From assembly GCF_001270495.1 (NCBI RefSeq), contig NZ_LGUR01000173.1, positions 123,429-187,428 of the forward strand: a DNA stretch of 64,000 nucleotides. Reading direction: 5' to 3'. The stretch comes from Streptomyces viridochromogenes (GTDB lineage Bacteria; Actinomycetota; Actinomycetes; Streptomycetales; Streptomycetaceae). The notes beneath the pieces were generated by a model, which saw nothing but the letters and a program-made list of their open reading frames with translations, was not told where the DNA came from and did not search any database. Shown in pieces: positions 55,003-63,979 of the stretch; positions within the stretch are counted from its first letter, which is position 1, and each line of letters opens with the position of its first letter. The position numbers were made by a program, and so were the translations under genes.

Positions 55003-55103
55003 GCGAGCTGTCGACGTGCCAGGGGCCTCGTCCGGCCCCTGGCGCACCCGGTACCACCTGTGCAGCGGAGTGACCTGCGCCGATGTGATGCTGTTGACCG
55101 GCC

Positions 55104-55331
55104 ATGAAGAAGATCAGCGCGCTCGCCGCGTTCACCATGGCAGCCCTCGTCCTCGCCGCCCCGGCCCAGGCCGACGACGGCGACCGGGGCCGTATCAACA
55201 TCGCCGGCTACACCAGCGCCGGCCTCTGCAGGCAGGCCCTCGCGGTCGTCCCGTGGGCCGTACCGTGGACCGGCCCCGCGGTGGACGACGCCTGCTACAA
55301 CCGCGACCACGTCGACTACACGCGCGACTAG
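55104..55331 (+). CDS. Small secreted peptide
   Basis: This 75-residue protein has a clear signal (KKISALAAFTMAALVLAAPAQA) and a mature peptide of about 52 residues with two Cys (GLCRQAL, DACYNRD) that could form one disulfide. I recognise no family. It is a short gene at the edge of cassette 2 and converges with it, separated by a strong hairpin. Confidence 0.55.
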   Translation: MKKISALAAFTMAALVLAAPAQADDGDRGRINIAGYTSAGLCRQALAVVPWAVPWTGPAVDDACYNRDHVDYTRD

Positions 55332-55342
55332 GCGGTTTCAAC

Positions 55343-55372
55343 GGCCGGGGCCCGCCAAAAGGGGCCCCGGCC
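55343..55372. terminator. Bidirectional terminator hairpin
   Basis: GGCCGGGGCC and GGCCCCGGCC arms around CGCCAAAAGG. It lies between the small peptide gene and the end of cassette 2. Confidence 0.75.
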
Positions 55373-55456
55373 GGCGAACCGGACAACCTTGCCGTCAGCC
55401 GGTCCCGCGGCGGACACGTCGGCCGCAAGCAGCACACGAAGCCGCGCAGGAGCCCG

Positions 55457-56050
55457 CTATCGCAGTCTGCGTCCGGCGGTCGACCGGCCCAGCACTCCCA
55501 GTCCCGCGGCGAAGCAGCAGCCGGCCAACGCGATGCCGGCGACGTCCCCTGGCGCGAGCCCGAGTACGGCCCACACGCGCGGTGTGCGGTAGGCGTCGTA
55601 CCCGACGAGCGTCACCATGACCACCCATCCCGCGGCCACCAGCATTCCGACGCCGCTGCCCCACGCGGCCCGGACGCACAAGGCCAGCCCCATCAGGAAC
55701 AGCGCGTTGCGCCCGGCCGCCACAGCCACCGGCGCGTCCCGGAGCACGGCGGCCAGAGCGGCCGAGCCGACCGCCGTCGCACCGGTGAGCGCGGTCAGGC
55801 ACCGGTCATAGGTGGCGATGTGCCGAGCCCCCGTGATCTCCGCGGCCTGTGCACCGCTGTCGAGGCAGAGCAGCAGGCCCGCGCAGACCGCGAGTGGAAC
55901 GAACAGCAGCAGGGGCACCGTGGTGGTCCCCGTGCCGCTCAACGAGGGCAGCCCGACGAGGCGCCCCCCAACCGCGGTGGAAAGCGCCGCGAACACCAGG
56001 ATCCCAGCCGCCAGGACCGCCGGACGGCGGGCTTTCAGCCACAAGGTCAT
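55457..56050 (-). CDS. Cassette 2: small polytopic membrane protein
   Basis: This 197-residue protein with about five to six helices starts MTLWLKARRPAVLAAGILVF, aligned with the cassette 1 protein. A conserved loop carries C-L-D-S-G and ARHIATYDRCL. ATG overlaps the preceding stop (ATGA), the same junction as in cassette 1. It is the second membrane subunit of the putative ABC complex. Confidence 0.78.
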   Translation of the reverse strand: MTLWLKARRPAVLAAGILVFAALSTAVGGRLVGLPSLSGTGTTTVPLLLFVPLAVCAGLLLCLDSGAQAAEITGARHIATYDRCLTALTGATAVGSAALAAVLRDAPVAVAAGRNALFLMGLALCVRAAWGSGVGMLVAAGWVVMVTLVGYDAYRTPRVWAVLGLAPGDVAGIALAGCCFAAGLGVLGRSTAGRRLR

Positions 56051-57312
56051 CGGACGATCGCCTGCGTTTCGGGCGACGGCTCACACTGCTTCAGCAGATT
56101 CAGGTTCCGCCGGAACCAGTCCAGTTGCTTCTCTTCGCTCTGCGCACGGACACCGGCCATCGCGGGAAGGGCGTCGGGTCCGTAGTGCTCGGTGACCACG
56201 TCGTCGGGCACCCCGCCCGCCAGCAGGAGCCACACGCGCAAGGGCAGGGGATCACCCACGTAGGCGTCCGTGTGGGCGAGGCAGTCGGGCAGGTCGGGCA
56301 GGGCCGCCTCGGCGATCTCGGCCCGGGCGTCGTCCTCGGTCAGGTACGGGCTCGCATAGACCCGCCAGGTCTCCGGCCCCACGCGCGTCGCCGTCGAGGC
56401 GGTGCTCAGCCGCTGCGGGGCGGGGATGCCGGCGTCGGCAAGCCGGGGCAGTACGGCTGCCGAGGCGCCTTCCAGCTCCGGTAGCACTGAGGCGAGTTCT
56501 CTCGGAACGCAGATCTCGGGCTTCTTCCCGGCGCACGCGGGCTGGTCCGTGCGGGCCAGGGCCGGCGCCGACGGCCCCCAGTCGGCGACCAGGTGCTGAC
56601 CGGCGAGTCCTCCGAGCCCGATACCGAGTACTCCTGCCAAGGCCGCCGCCATCCGGCGTCTGCCGCTCGTGAGTGCCACGAGGAGTCCGGCCGCCGCGAT
56701 CCCCGCCGCAACGACCGCCGGGGCGATGACCGAGTCCGGATTGATGCGGTCGGTCACCGGCAGACCCGTCTCCAGATGCCCGGTCAGGTGCCGCACCCAC
56801 ATGGTGTCGAAGGTGGGCGGCAACGTCATCCAGAGGTAGTCCAGTACCAGGATCAGCGCTGGGGCCAGGAGTCTCGGCAGGGCGTACCCCACCACGAAGC
56901 CGAGCAGCATGTGTGCGGCGAGCACCACTGTGATCATCCCGATCACGGACACGGAGGGCCAGTCCAGGGCCGATCCCATGGAGACACGGACCGTCAGGAA
57001 CGACCCGGTCACCGCCGCCAGCCCCAGCAGGGCGACAGGAGCCAGCGCCTGTGCGACCACCATGACCTGGGCACGGGCCGCCCCCAGTTGGGCCACCCCG
57101 CCTCGCTTCAGCCGTCCTGCTTCCCAAGCAGCACACGCCGCGCATACCGGCGCGATGGCGAACAGGCAGTACGCCGGGATCGAACTCGCCGACTCCCAGT
57201 AGGCCGGGACCACTCGCCTGCCCAGGTCGTCGGACATGTACCAGACAAGCAGAAACAATGGTCCTGCGGCCCACGGCACGGACGACGTGCGCACCATTGT
57301 CCTGATCAGCAT
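56047..57312 (-). CDS. Cassette 2: polytopic membrane protein with extracytoplasmic domain
   Basis: This 421-residue protein has multiple helices in the first roughly 240 residues (AIAPVCAACAAWEAGRLKR, then VVLAAHMLLGFVVGYALPRLL) and a C-terminal outer domain with Cys (QPACAGKKPEICVPRELASVLPEL; LPDCLAHTDAYVGDPLPLRVWLLLAGG). Plan and phrases match the cassette 1 protein, including L-R-V-W-L against L-G-V-W-L. ATG overlaps the ATPase end by 7 nt, as in cassette 1. Confidence 0.8.
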   Translation of the reverse strand: MLIRTMVRTSSVPWAAGPLFLLVWYMSDDLGRRVVPAYWESASSIPAYCLFAIAPVCAACAAWEAGRLKRGGVAQLGAARAQVMVVAQALAPVALLGLAAVTGSFLTVRVSMGSALDWPSVSVIGMITVVLAAHMLLGFVVGYALPRLLAPALILVLDYLWMTLPPTFDTMWVRHLTGHLETGLPVTDRINPDSVIAPAVVAAGIAAAGLLVALTSGRRRMAAALAGVLGIGLGGLAGQHLVADWGPSAPALARTDQPACAGKKPEICVPRELASVLPELEGASAAVLPRLADAGIPAPQRLSTASTATRVGPETWRVYASPYLTEDDARAEIAEAALPDLPDCLAHTDAYVGDPLPLRVWLLLAGGVPDDVVTEHYGPDALPAMAGVRAQSEEKQLDWFRRNLNLLKQCEPSPETQAIVR

Positions 57313-58064
57313 GCCGGCACTCCGCCCACGATGCTGTCGTACGCGCTCTCAGCCCTGCGGCCGGGCGCCGCATCCGCTGAGGCGTGCGCCAGGAACTGCT
57401 TCACGGGACCGCTGAACCTGATGGTTCCCGCGTTCAGAACCACGACGTTGTCGTAGATCTCGTCCAGGTCCGCGACGTCGTGGGTGGACAGCACCACGGA
57501 CACCTCCTCCGGCAGCGCCCCGAGCACCTCGTGGAAGACTCGGCGCTGGCGAGGATCCATTCCGGCCGTCGGCTCGTCGAGCAGGAGTACCTCCGCGCCA
57601 TGCACCAGTGACTGCGCCACTCCTACCCGGCGCTTCTGACCGCCGGACAGCTCGGACACCTTACGGTCCTGATGGTCTTCCAGTTCGACCCGGCGTAGCG
57701 CATCGACCGCCCGACTCCACGCCTCGGCGCGCGACATGCCCTTGAGCCAGCCGACGTAGGCAACCTGCTCGCGGGCGGTCAACCCCGGTACGCAGTCGAT
57801 CTGCTGGGGCATCCAGGCGACTTTCTGGCGGTACGCCTTGAGGTCTCTGCCGCGCCGCGGCGAGAGCTCCCCGAGACGCACGCTGCCCGAACGCGGCTGC
57901 AAGGCCGACGCGGCAAGCCCCAGGACGGTGCTCTTTCCCGCCCCGTTGGGGCCGAGGAAGACGCTTCGCCCCGCTGGAAAGCCGAAGTCCAGGGCCTCGA
58001 TCACCGTTCGGTTCCGCCGGTACCCGAAGCTGCATCCCTCGAAGCAGACCGACTCTGCACTCAT
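57306..58064 (-). CDS. Cassette 2: ABC transporter ATPase
   Basis: This 252-residue ATPase has Walker A GPNGAGKST, Q-loop MPQQI, LSGGQ, Walker B VLLLDEPTAGMD and H-loop STHD. AREQVAYVGWLKGMSRAEAW is almost the same as in cassette 1. Start at 58064 has AAGGGA 6 nt upstream; longer in-frame extensions run through the secreted-protein gene and are not real. Confidence 0.9.
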   Translation of the reverse strand: MSAESVCFEGCSFGYRRNRTVIEALDFGFPAGRSVFLGPNGAGKSTVLGLAASALQPRSGSVRLGELSPRRGRDLKAYRQKVAWMPQQIDCVPGLTAREQVAYVGWLKGMSRAEAWSRAVDALRRVELEDHQDRKVSELSGGQKRRVGVAQSLVHGAEVLLLDEPTAGMDPRQRRVFHEVLGALPEEVSVVLSTHDVADLDEIYDNVVVLNAGTIRFSGPVKQFLAHASADAAPGRRAESAYDSIVGGVPAC

Positions 58065-58141
58065 AGTGTTCCCTTGCCAGAGATGGGGGAGCGGCGGGCC
58101 CCGGAAGCGATCGCTGTCCAGGGCCCGCCGACTACGCTCGA

Positions 58142-58591
58142 TCAGTACCAGACGTCGACGTCCTTGACCGTCAAGCGGTCCTGCCAGTCGACTCCGTCGA
58201 TCTTGATAACGGCGAAGCGGTACTCGTCCCCGCCGCCGCGCTGCGCTCCCCAGTTGCCCTTGGAGATGCTGCTGCTCCCGTCGAAGCAGGCGGTGAAGGT
58301 CTTCCGCCCCCGGTTCTCGTCCGGCAGCGGGCCGGTCTTGTACTTGGTGAGCTGGATCTCGGTGCTGTTGCTGGAACCGATCGCCGTCGTGCACCCGGTG
58401 AACTGGATGACCGTGTCACGGTCGTAGTTGTTGTGCTTGGTCCACCAGCGGGACTGGAATCCAGGGGCCGCGCCGGAAATGCTGCTGTCGAAGTAGCCCT
58501 CGGCAAGGGCCGACGGCGCCATGGCAAGCACCAGCGACGCCGCGCAGGACGCAACTACGGCAGCCTTCTGTACTCTGTTTGCAGAACGCAA
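58142..58591 (-). CDS. Cassette 2: small secreted beta-type protein
   Basis: This 149-residue protein has a TTG start (GGGAG 7 nt upstream), a Sec signal (about 1-31, cleavage ALA-EGY) and a roughly 118-residue beta-rich mature part with two Cys (FTGCTTAI, FTACFDG). It aligns with the cassette 1 protein along its length, for example in GFQSRWWTKHNN against GFNSRTWTDNNN and PDENRGRKTF against PDEDRGRYTF. It is first in its operon, 77 bp before the ATPase, behind an unusual hairpin-rich leader. Confidence 0.8.
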   Translation of the reverse strand: MRSANRVQKAAVVASCAASLVLAMAPSALAEGYFDSSISGAAPGFQSRWWTKHNNYDRDTVIQFTGCTTAIGSSNSTEIQLTKYKTGPLPDENRGRKTFTACFDGSSSISKGNWGAQRGGGDEYRFAVIKIDGVDWQDRLTVKDVDVWY

Positions 58592-59000
58592 GGCTCACTC
58601 CCAGTGAGACAAAAAGTGTTCACGGGGGGCCCAACAACCCCCCGTAGGCGCGCTCGGGCCCAATCCCGAGCGACGCTGACCTCCCATGGGTCAGATGGGA
58701 GGGCAACTCGCCGTGCACAGCGCGCTTCACGCTGTGCACGGCGATCTTGTCTGGATCTTATAGAGAAAGCATGTTCGGATCTATAGGTTTCGTAAACAAA
58801 CGGTCTTCGTCGGCTGTCAACGCCGGTCTCCGGCAAGCCTGTTGTACGACCGCGCACATCGTCTGACCTGCTGCGATCTCCCGTTGAGGGAACTCGTCAC
58901 ACGGCCGTCCCGCGCTTGAAGATGTCAAGCCGCGACTCTTCCTCCCTCTACTTGAAGGAGGGAAACCGGCCACTGCTGCCGGCACCAGGCCGTTGAGGCG
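58592..59000 (-). promoter_or_regulatory. Hairpin-array leader of cassette 2
   Basis: This 409-bp gene-free region contains four consecutive perfect hairpins: ACGGGGGG/CCCCCCGT (58622-58645), CGCTCGGG/CCCGAGCG (58651-58672), CCTCCCAT/ATGGGAGG (58680-58702) and CGCCGTGCACAGCG with its complement (58709-58743). Beyond them lie two direct repeats, GGATCTTATAG (58753-58763) and GGATCTATAG (58777-58786), in an AT-rich stretch that could hold -10 elements. CTCACT-CCC-AGTGAG covers the ribosome site. The remainder up to 59000 has only weak inverted repeats. No gene was seen. Confidence 0.65.
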
Positions 59001-60689
59001 TCACATCGCGAGGTGCGTCGGCGCGAACATCCGCAGTACCGCCGGGAGGACGACCACCGACGGGCCGGAGGTCTGAAGCGCCTTCGCCAGATCCGCCTCC
59101 AGCGTCTCCGGGGTCGTACGCACGCCGGGGACGCCGAAGGACTCGGCCAGCGCCACGTAGTCCGGCCGCGTCAGCTCCGTGGCCGTGGCCTCGCCGAAGG
59201 CGTCGGTCATGTACTCGCGCAGGATGCCGTAGCCGCCGTCGTCGACGATGAGCCAGGTGACGTTCAGGTCGTACTGCCGGGCCGTCGCCAGCTCGGCGAT
59301 CGAGTACAGGGCGCCTCCGTCGCCGGACACCGCGAGCACCGGACGGGTCGGGTCCGCGGTGGCCGCGCCGAGGGCCGCCGGGAAGCCGTATCCGAGGCCG
59401 CCGGCGCCCTGGGCGGAGTGCATGTGGTTGGGGCCCTTGGCGTCGAAGGCCGACCAGGCCCAGTAGGCGAGGATCGTCATGTCCCAGAAGGACGGGGAGT
59501 CGGCCGGCAGGGCCTTGCGGACGGACGCCAACACGTCCTGCTCCAGGGTGAGTTCCTGGGCGGCGATGCGGTCGGCGACCTTCGTGAGGACCTCACGGAC
59601 GCGCTCCGGCGCCGTCGCGTCCTCCCGCTCCCGCACCGTCTCCAGCAGCGCCTGCAGGGCGAGGCGGGCGTCCGCGTGGATGCCCAGCGCCGGGTGGTTG
59701 GACTCCAGCTTGCCGAGGTCCGCCTCGATCTGGATGACCCGGCCGCGCGGCTTGAACGTGTGGTAGTTGGAGGAGAGTTCGCCCAGGCCGGAGCCGACCA
59801 CTAGGAGTACGTCCGCGTCCTCCAGGAAGTCCGTGGTGTGCCGGTCCTCGATCCAGGACTGGAGGGACAGGGGGTGCGTCCAGGGGAAGGCCCCCTTGCC
59901 GCCGGGCGTGGTGACGACCGGCGCCCGGAGCGTCTCCGCCAGCTGGCGGAGCTTCTTCGAGGCGTCCGCGCGGACCACTCCCCCGCCCGCGATGATCGCC
60001 GGACGGGTGGCCTGGGACAGCAGGTGGGCGGCCACCGCCGTCAGTTCGGGGCGCGGCGGCAGCTCCTCCGGGAACGCGTCGCCGCCCGTCACCACCGGGA
60101 TCGACGTCTCGGCCAGCAGCACGTCCTGCGGGATCTCCACCCACACCGGGCCGTGCGGGGCCGTCAGCGCCGACTTCCAGGCCGCCTCGATCGCGGAGGG
60201 GATCTGGGAGTGGGCGCGGACCGTGTGGACCGACTTCACCACGCCCCTGAACGACGCCGCCTGGTCCGGGAGTTCGTGCAGGTAGCCGTGGCGGCCCCCG
60301 CCGAGCCCCGCCGTCGGGACCTGGCTGCTGATCGCCAGCACGGGGGCCGAGGCCGCGGCCGCCTCCTGGAGCGCGGCCAGCGAGGTCAGCGCTCCCGGGC
60401 CGGTCGACAGCAGCAGCGGCGCCGCCTCACCCGTGATCCGGCCGTACGCGTCCGCCGCGAACCCGGCGTTGTTCTCCACCCGCAGCCCGATGTACCGCAG
60501 GTCGGACCGCCGTAGCGCGTCGAACATGCCCAGCGCGTGCTGGCCGGGCAGCCCGAAGACGGTGGTCGCGCCGAGCGCGGCCAGCGTCTCCACGACCAGG
60601 TCTCCGCCGTTGCGGCCGGCGGGAGGGTTCAGAGCAGCGGCGATCTGCGCCTCCGTCGGGCGGAGCACCAGGTCGTGGTCGTGAGTCAC
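59001..60689 (-). CDS. Thiamine-diphosphate enzyme of the acetolactate-synthase family
   Basis: This 562-residue ThDP-dependent enzyme has a PYR domain with the catalytic Glu in [17 protein letters not shown], a central domain ([21 protein letters not shown]) and a PP domain with [33 protein letters not shown] (read as GDGG then DDGGYG, the cofactor-metal motif). It is not a clear branched-chain IlvB. Its GTG start overlaps the agmatinase stop, so it likely works on a product of that pathway, for example a carbonyl compound. The exact reaction is unknown. Confidence 0.85.
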   Translation of the reverse strand: MTHDHDLVLRPTEAQIAAALNPPAGRNGGDLVVETLAALGATTVFGLPGQHALGMFDALRRSDLRYIGLRVENNAGFAADAYGRITGEAAPLLLSTGPGALTSLAALQEAAAASAPVLAISSQVPTAGLGGGRHGYLHELPDQAASFRGVVKSVHTVRAHSQIPSAIEAAWKSALTAPHGPVWVEIPQDVLLAETSIPVVTGGDAFPEELPPRPELTAVAAHLLSQATRPAIIAGGGVVRADASKKLRQLAETLRAPVVTTPGGKGAFPWTHPLSLQSWIEDRHTTDFLEDADVLLVVGSGLGELSSNYHTFKPRGRVIQIEADLGKLESNHPALGIHADARLALQALLETVREREDATAPERVREVLTKVADRIAAQELTLEQDVLASVRKALPADSPSFWDMTILAYWAWSAFDAKGPNHMHSAQGAGGLGYGFPAALGAATADPTRPVLAVSGDGGALYSIAELATARQYDLNVTWLIVDDGGYGILREYMTDAFGEATATELTRPDYVALAESFGVPGVRTTPETLEADLAKALQTSGPSVVVLPAVLRMFAPTHLAM

Positions 60690-61666
60690 TTCGCTTCCGA
60701 GTCCTTCCGGGCCGCCGCGATCTGGCGGGACATGATCGTGGTCAGTTCGTACGCCGTGTGGGACGCGGCCACCGACGTGATCTCGGCGTGATCGTACGCG
60801 GGCGCCACCTCGACGACGTCGGCCGATACCAGGTTGCACCCGGCCAGCCCACGCAGGATCTCCAGCAGCTCCCGCGACGTCATGCCGCCCGCCTCCGGCG
60901 TCCCCGTACCGGGGGCGTGGGCGGGGTCGAGGCAGTCGATGTCGATGGAGATGTACAGCGGGCGGTCGCCGATGCGCTGGCGCAGCTGGTCGGCGACCTC
61001 GTCGGCGCCGCGTCGGTAGACGTCCGCCGACGTGACGATGCCGAAGCCCATCTTCTCGTCGTCCGTGAGGTCCTGCTTGCCGTACAGCGGACCGCGGATG
61101 CCGACGTGGGAGAGGGCGGAGGTGTCGAGGATGCCCTCTTCCACCGCGCGCCGGAACGGGGTCCCGTGGGTGTACTCCGCGCCGAAGTAGGTGTCCCAGG
61201 TGTCGAGGTGGGCGTCGAAGTGGAGCAGGGCGACCGGGCCGTGCTTCTTGGCGACCGAGCGCAGCAGCGGCAGCGCGATGGTGTGGTCGCCGCCCAGCGT
61301 CATCAGGCGGGCGCCCGTGCCGAGCAGGTCGTCGGCGGCGGCCTCGACGGTCTCCACGGCCTCGTTGATGTTGAAGGGGTTCACGGCGATGTCGCCACCG
61401 TCCGCCACCTGGGCCAGGGCGAACGGCGACGCGTCCTGCGCCGGGTTGTACGGGCGCAGCAGCCGGGACGCCTCGCGGATCGCGTTGCCGCCGAAGCGGG
61501 CGCCCGGCCGGTACGAGACCCCCGAGTCGAACGGCACGCCGACCACGGCGACATCGGCGCGACCGACCTCGTCGAGGCGCGGGAGCCGGGCGAAGGTCGC
61601 GGGTCCGGCGTACCGCGGGATGCGGGAGGAGTCGACGGGGCCGCGGGGCGTCTCGTTGCCAGTCAT
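60686..61666 (-). CDS. speB: Agmatinase-family ureohydrolase
   Basis: This 326-residue Mn-dependent ureohydrolase has the metal motifs [18 protein letters not shown] and [19 protein letters not shown]. It cleaves a guanidino group to urea and an amine. The N-terminus ([15 protein letters not shown]) resembles guanidinobutyrase and guanidinopropionase members as much as agmatinase, so the substrate is open. ATG follows AGAAGG. It is the middle gene of the symporter-ureohydrolase-TPP operon. Confidence 0.88.
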   Translation of the reverse strand: MTGNETPRGPVDSSRIPRYAGPATFARLPRLDEVGRADVAVVGVPFDSGVSYRPGARFGGNAIREASRLLRPYNPAQDASPFALAQVADGGDIAVNPFNINEAVETVEAAADDLLGTGARLMTLGGDHTIALPLLRSVAKKHGPVALLHFDAHLDTWDTYFGAEYTHGTPFRRAVEEGILDTSALSHVGIRGPLYGKQDLTDDEKMGFGIVTSADVYRRGADEVADQLRQRIGDRPLYISIDIDCLDPAHAPGTGTPEAGGMTSRELLEILRGLAGCNLVSADVVEVAPAYDHAEITSVAASHTAYELTTIMSRQIAAARKDSEAK

Positions 61667-61720
61667 TGTGAAATGCCTTCTTTCTTACGCTTCGTCGCGT
61701 ATGTACATCTACCTGAGACT

Positions 61721-63190
61721 CTACTGGGGAGTCGGCACCGGTTCGGACACGAGTTCGGGAGCCCGCCCCGCGAGGCGCTCACGCCAGGCGGCGAGTACGG
61801 CCGCGTCGGTCGGCCTCGTCATCAAGGAGACGGCGACGTACGCGGCGAGGGAAGACAGCAGGCCGTAGTACACGGGTTCGTTGGCGAGGATGCCGTGGGT
61901 CGCCATCAGGCCGATGACGGCGAGACCGCCGACCACGACGGAGGCGAGCGCGCCCTGGGCCGTGCCCCGCTTCCACAGCAGCCCGCCGAGGATCGGCACG
62001 AGCAGCCCGCCGACGAGCAGGTTGTAGGCGACGGTCAGCGCCTCGACGACGTTGTTGAGCGCGATGGCCGTGCAGATCACGGCGACGCCCATGATCAGGA
62101 TGAAGGCGCGGTTGCCCTTCACCTCGTCGTGCGCGTCGTGCCCGTCCGCGGTGCGGCTGACCACGCCCCGCAGCCGCGACCAGATGTCGTTGTTGGCGAC
62201 GGTCGCGCAGGCGATGAGCGCGCCCGAGGAGGTGGACATCACCGCGGCGAGGGCGGCGGCCAGCACCAACCCCCGTACACCGACCGGGAGTTCGTCCTTG
62301 ACGATGGTCGCGAAGGCGTCGTCCGCGCTGCCGAGCCTGGGGTAGAGCACCTTGGCCGCCGTGCCGATGACGGCACCCGCGAGGGCGTAGACGAGACAGT
62401 AGGTGCCGGCGACGGTGCCGCCCCACTTGGCCGTCTTGTCGCTGCGGGCGGTGAACACGCGCTGCCAGATGTCCTGCCCGATGAGCATGCCGAAGGTGTA
62501 GATCAGGACATAGGTGAAGATCGTCTCGCCGCCGATGCCCAGCGGGTCGAAGTACTCGGTCGGCAGCTGCGCCTTCATCTCGCTGAACCCGCCGGCCTTG
62601 ACGACGGCGATGGGGAGCAGGAGCAGCAGCACACCGATCGTCTTCACCACGAACTGGACCATGTCCGTCAGGGTGATCGACCACATGCCGCCGAGCGTCG
62701 AGTAGGCGACGACGATCGAGCCGCCGAGGACGATCGCGACGGTGCGGTTCATGTCGAAGAGGACGTCGAAGATCGTGGCGTACGCGATGGTCGACGTGAC
62801 GGCGAGCATGAGGGTGTACGCCCACATGACGACGCCGGAGATGACCCCGGCCCGGCCGCCGTAGCGCAGGTCGAGCATCTCGGAGACGGTGTAGACCTTC
62901 AGGCGGGCGATGCGGGCGGAGAAGAAGACGGAGAGGGCGAGGAGTCCGAGGCCGATGGTGAACACCATCCAGGCACCGGAGAGCCCGTACTGGTAGCCGA
63001 GCCCGACGCCGCCGATGGTGGACGCGCCGCCGAGGACGATCGCGGCCATGGTGCCGGAGTACATGGTCGGGCCGAGCCGGCGCCCGGCGACCAGGAACTC
63101 GCTCTTGGACTTGGCGCGGCGCATGCCCCACCAGCCCATGGCCAGCATGCCGGCCAGATAGACGACGATCACTGTGTAGTCGACGGCCAC
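61721..63190 (-). CDS. Sodium:solute symporter (SSS family)
   Basis: This 489-residue inner-membrane protein has about 13 helices, matching the SSSF family (YSGTMAAIVLGGASTIGGVGLGYQYGLSG; the AAALAAVMSTSSGALIACATVANNDIW sodium-site region). Such carriers import amines, proline, pantothenate or related solutes. Start is the GTG with GGGAGG upstream. With the ureohydrolase downstream it probably imports a guanidino or amine compound. It diverges from the PucR-type gene. Confidence 0.9.
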   Translation of the reverse strand: MAVDYTVIVVYLAGMLAMGWWGMRRAKSKSEFLVAGRRLGPTMYSGTMAAIVLGGASTIGGVGLGYQYGLSGAWMVFTIGLGLLALSVFFSARIARLKVYTVSEMLDLRYGGRAGVISGVVMWAYTLMLAVTSTIAYATIFDVLFDMNRTVAIVLGGSIVVAYSTLGGMWSITLTDMVQFVVKTIGVLLLLLPIAVVKAGGFSEMKAQLPTEYFDPLGIGGETIFTYVLIYTFGMLIGQDIWQRVFTARSDKTAKWGGTVAGTYCLVYALAGAVIGTAAKVLYPRLGSADDAFATIVKDELPVGVRGLVLAAALAAVMSTSSGALIACATVANNDIWSRLRGVVSRTADGHDAHDEVKGNRAFILIMGVAVICTAIALNNVVEALTVAYNLLVGGLLVPILGGLLWKRGTAQGALASVVVGGLAVIGLMATHGILANEPVYYGLLSSLAAYVAVSLMTRPTDAAVLAAWRERLAGRAPELVSEPVPTPQ

Positions 63191-63319
63191 GGGGACCTCC
63201 CTCAATCGAACGCTCGAGTCGGCGGGGGGGTGACAGACGTCGACACTAGGTGGCCGGAAAGCGACTGCGAAGTGTACGTTTCATCCATCCGCGGTTGCGC
63301 GACTGGAGGAAACATCCAC

Positions 63320-63979
63320 ATGCCGGACCCGGCCGTCCCGCCCACCCCACCCGTACCGCTCTCGGCGCTCCTGGCCCGCGAGGACCTCGGCCTGCGCCAG
63401 GTCGCCGGCCCGCCGATCGCGGGCACGGGCACCGACACAGGCACCGACACAGTCATCCACTGGGCGCACACCTCGGAAATGGCCGACCCCTATCCGTATC
63501 TGCTGGGCGGCGAGCTGCTGCTGACGGCCGGGGTGCACATCCCGGAGGCGGCGGGTTCGGGGACGTACTTCGACGACTACGTGTCGAGGATCGTGGCGGC
63601 GGGCGGGGCGGCGCTCGGCTTCGGGCTCGCCCCCGTCCACGACACGGTGCCGCGCGCGCTGGTCGCCGCCTGCGACGCGTACGGCCTCCCGCTCCTGGAG
63701 GTCCCGCCCCGGACGACCTTCTCGGGCGTGGCCCGCGCGGTCTGGCAGCTCATGGCCCGGGCCCGCCACGCCGAACTGCGCCGCGTGGCGGAGGCCCAGC
63801 AGAGCCTGGCCGCGGCGGCCTCCCGCCCGGATCCGGTACGGGCGGTACTGCGGCAGCTGGCCCAGCGGACGGGGGGCTGGGCGGTGCTGTACGGCCCGGA
63901 CGGGTCGGTGGCCGGGGAGGCGGGGCGGGGGCCGGGGGGGGCGGGGAGGGGGGCGTTTTCCCAGGTCGCGGGGGGCTGA
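63320..63979 (+). CDS. PucR-type regulator, N-terminal part (possible frameshift at the window edge)
   Basis: The visible 219 residues are the PucR N-terminal purine-catabolism domain: VPLSALLAREDLGLRQVAG, WAHTSEMADPYPYLLGGELLLTAGV, RALVAACDAYGLPLLEVPPRTTFSGVARAVW. The ATG follows GGAGG. The frame stops at 63979 in a G-rich stretch; one extra G in the G6 run just before would keep it open through the window end, where the helix-turn-helix half is expected. So the stop is probably a base error or frameshift. It likely controls the divergent symporter operon. Confidence 0.72.
   Translation: MPDPAVPPTPPVPLSALLAREDLGLRQVAGPPIAGTGTDTGTDTVIHWAHTSEMADPYPYLLGGELLLTAGVHIPEAAGSGTYFDDYVSRIVAAGGAALGFGLAPVHDTVPRALVAACDAYGLPLLEVPPRTTFSGVARAVWQLMARARHAELRRVAEAQQSLAAAASRPDPVRAVLRQLAQRTGGWAVLYGPDGSVAGEAGRGPGGAGRGAFSQVAGG

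Noticed and set aside
58065..58394. N-terminal extension of the cassette 2 ATPase
   Set aside because: It runs through the secreted-protein gene out of frame; AAGGGA before ATG 58064 and the GxNGAGKS spacing set the true start.
60758..63979. Very long plus-strand frame through agmatinase and symporter
   Set aside because: Only the last part (from 63320) is real, the PucR-type gene; the remainder is antisense to genes with clear motifs.
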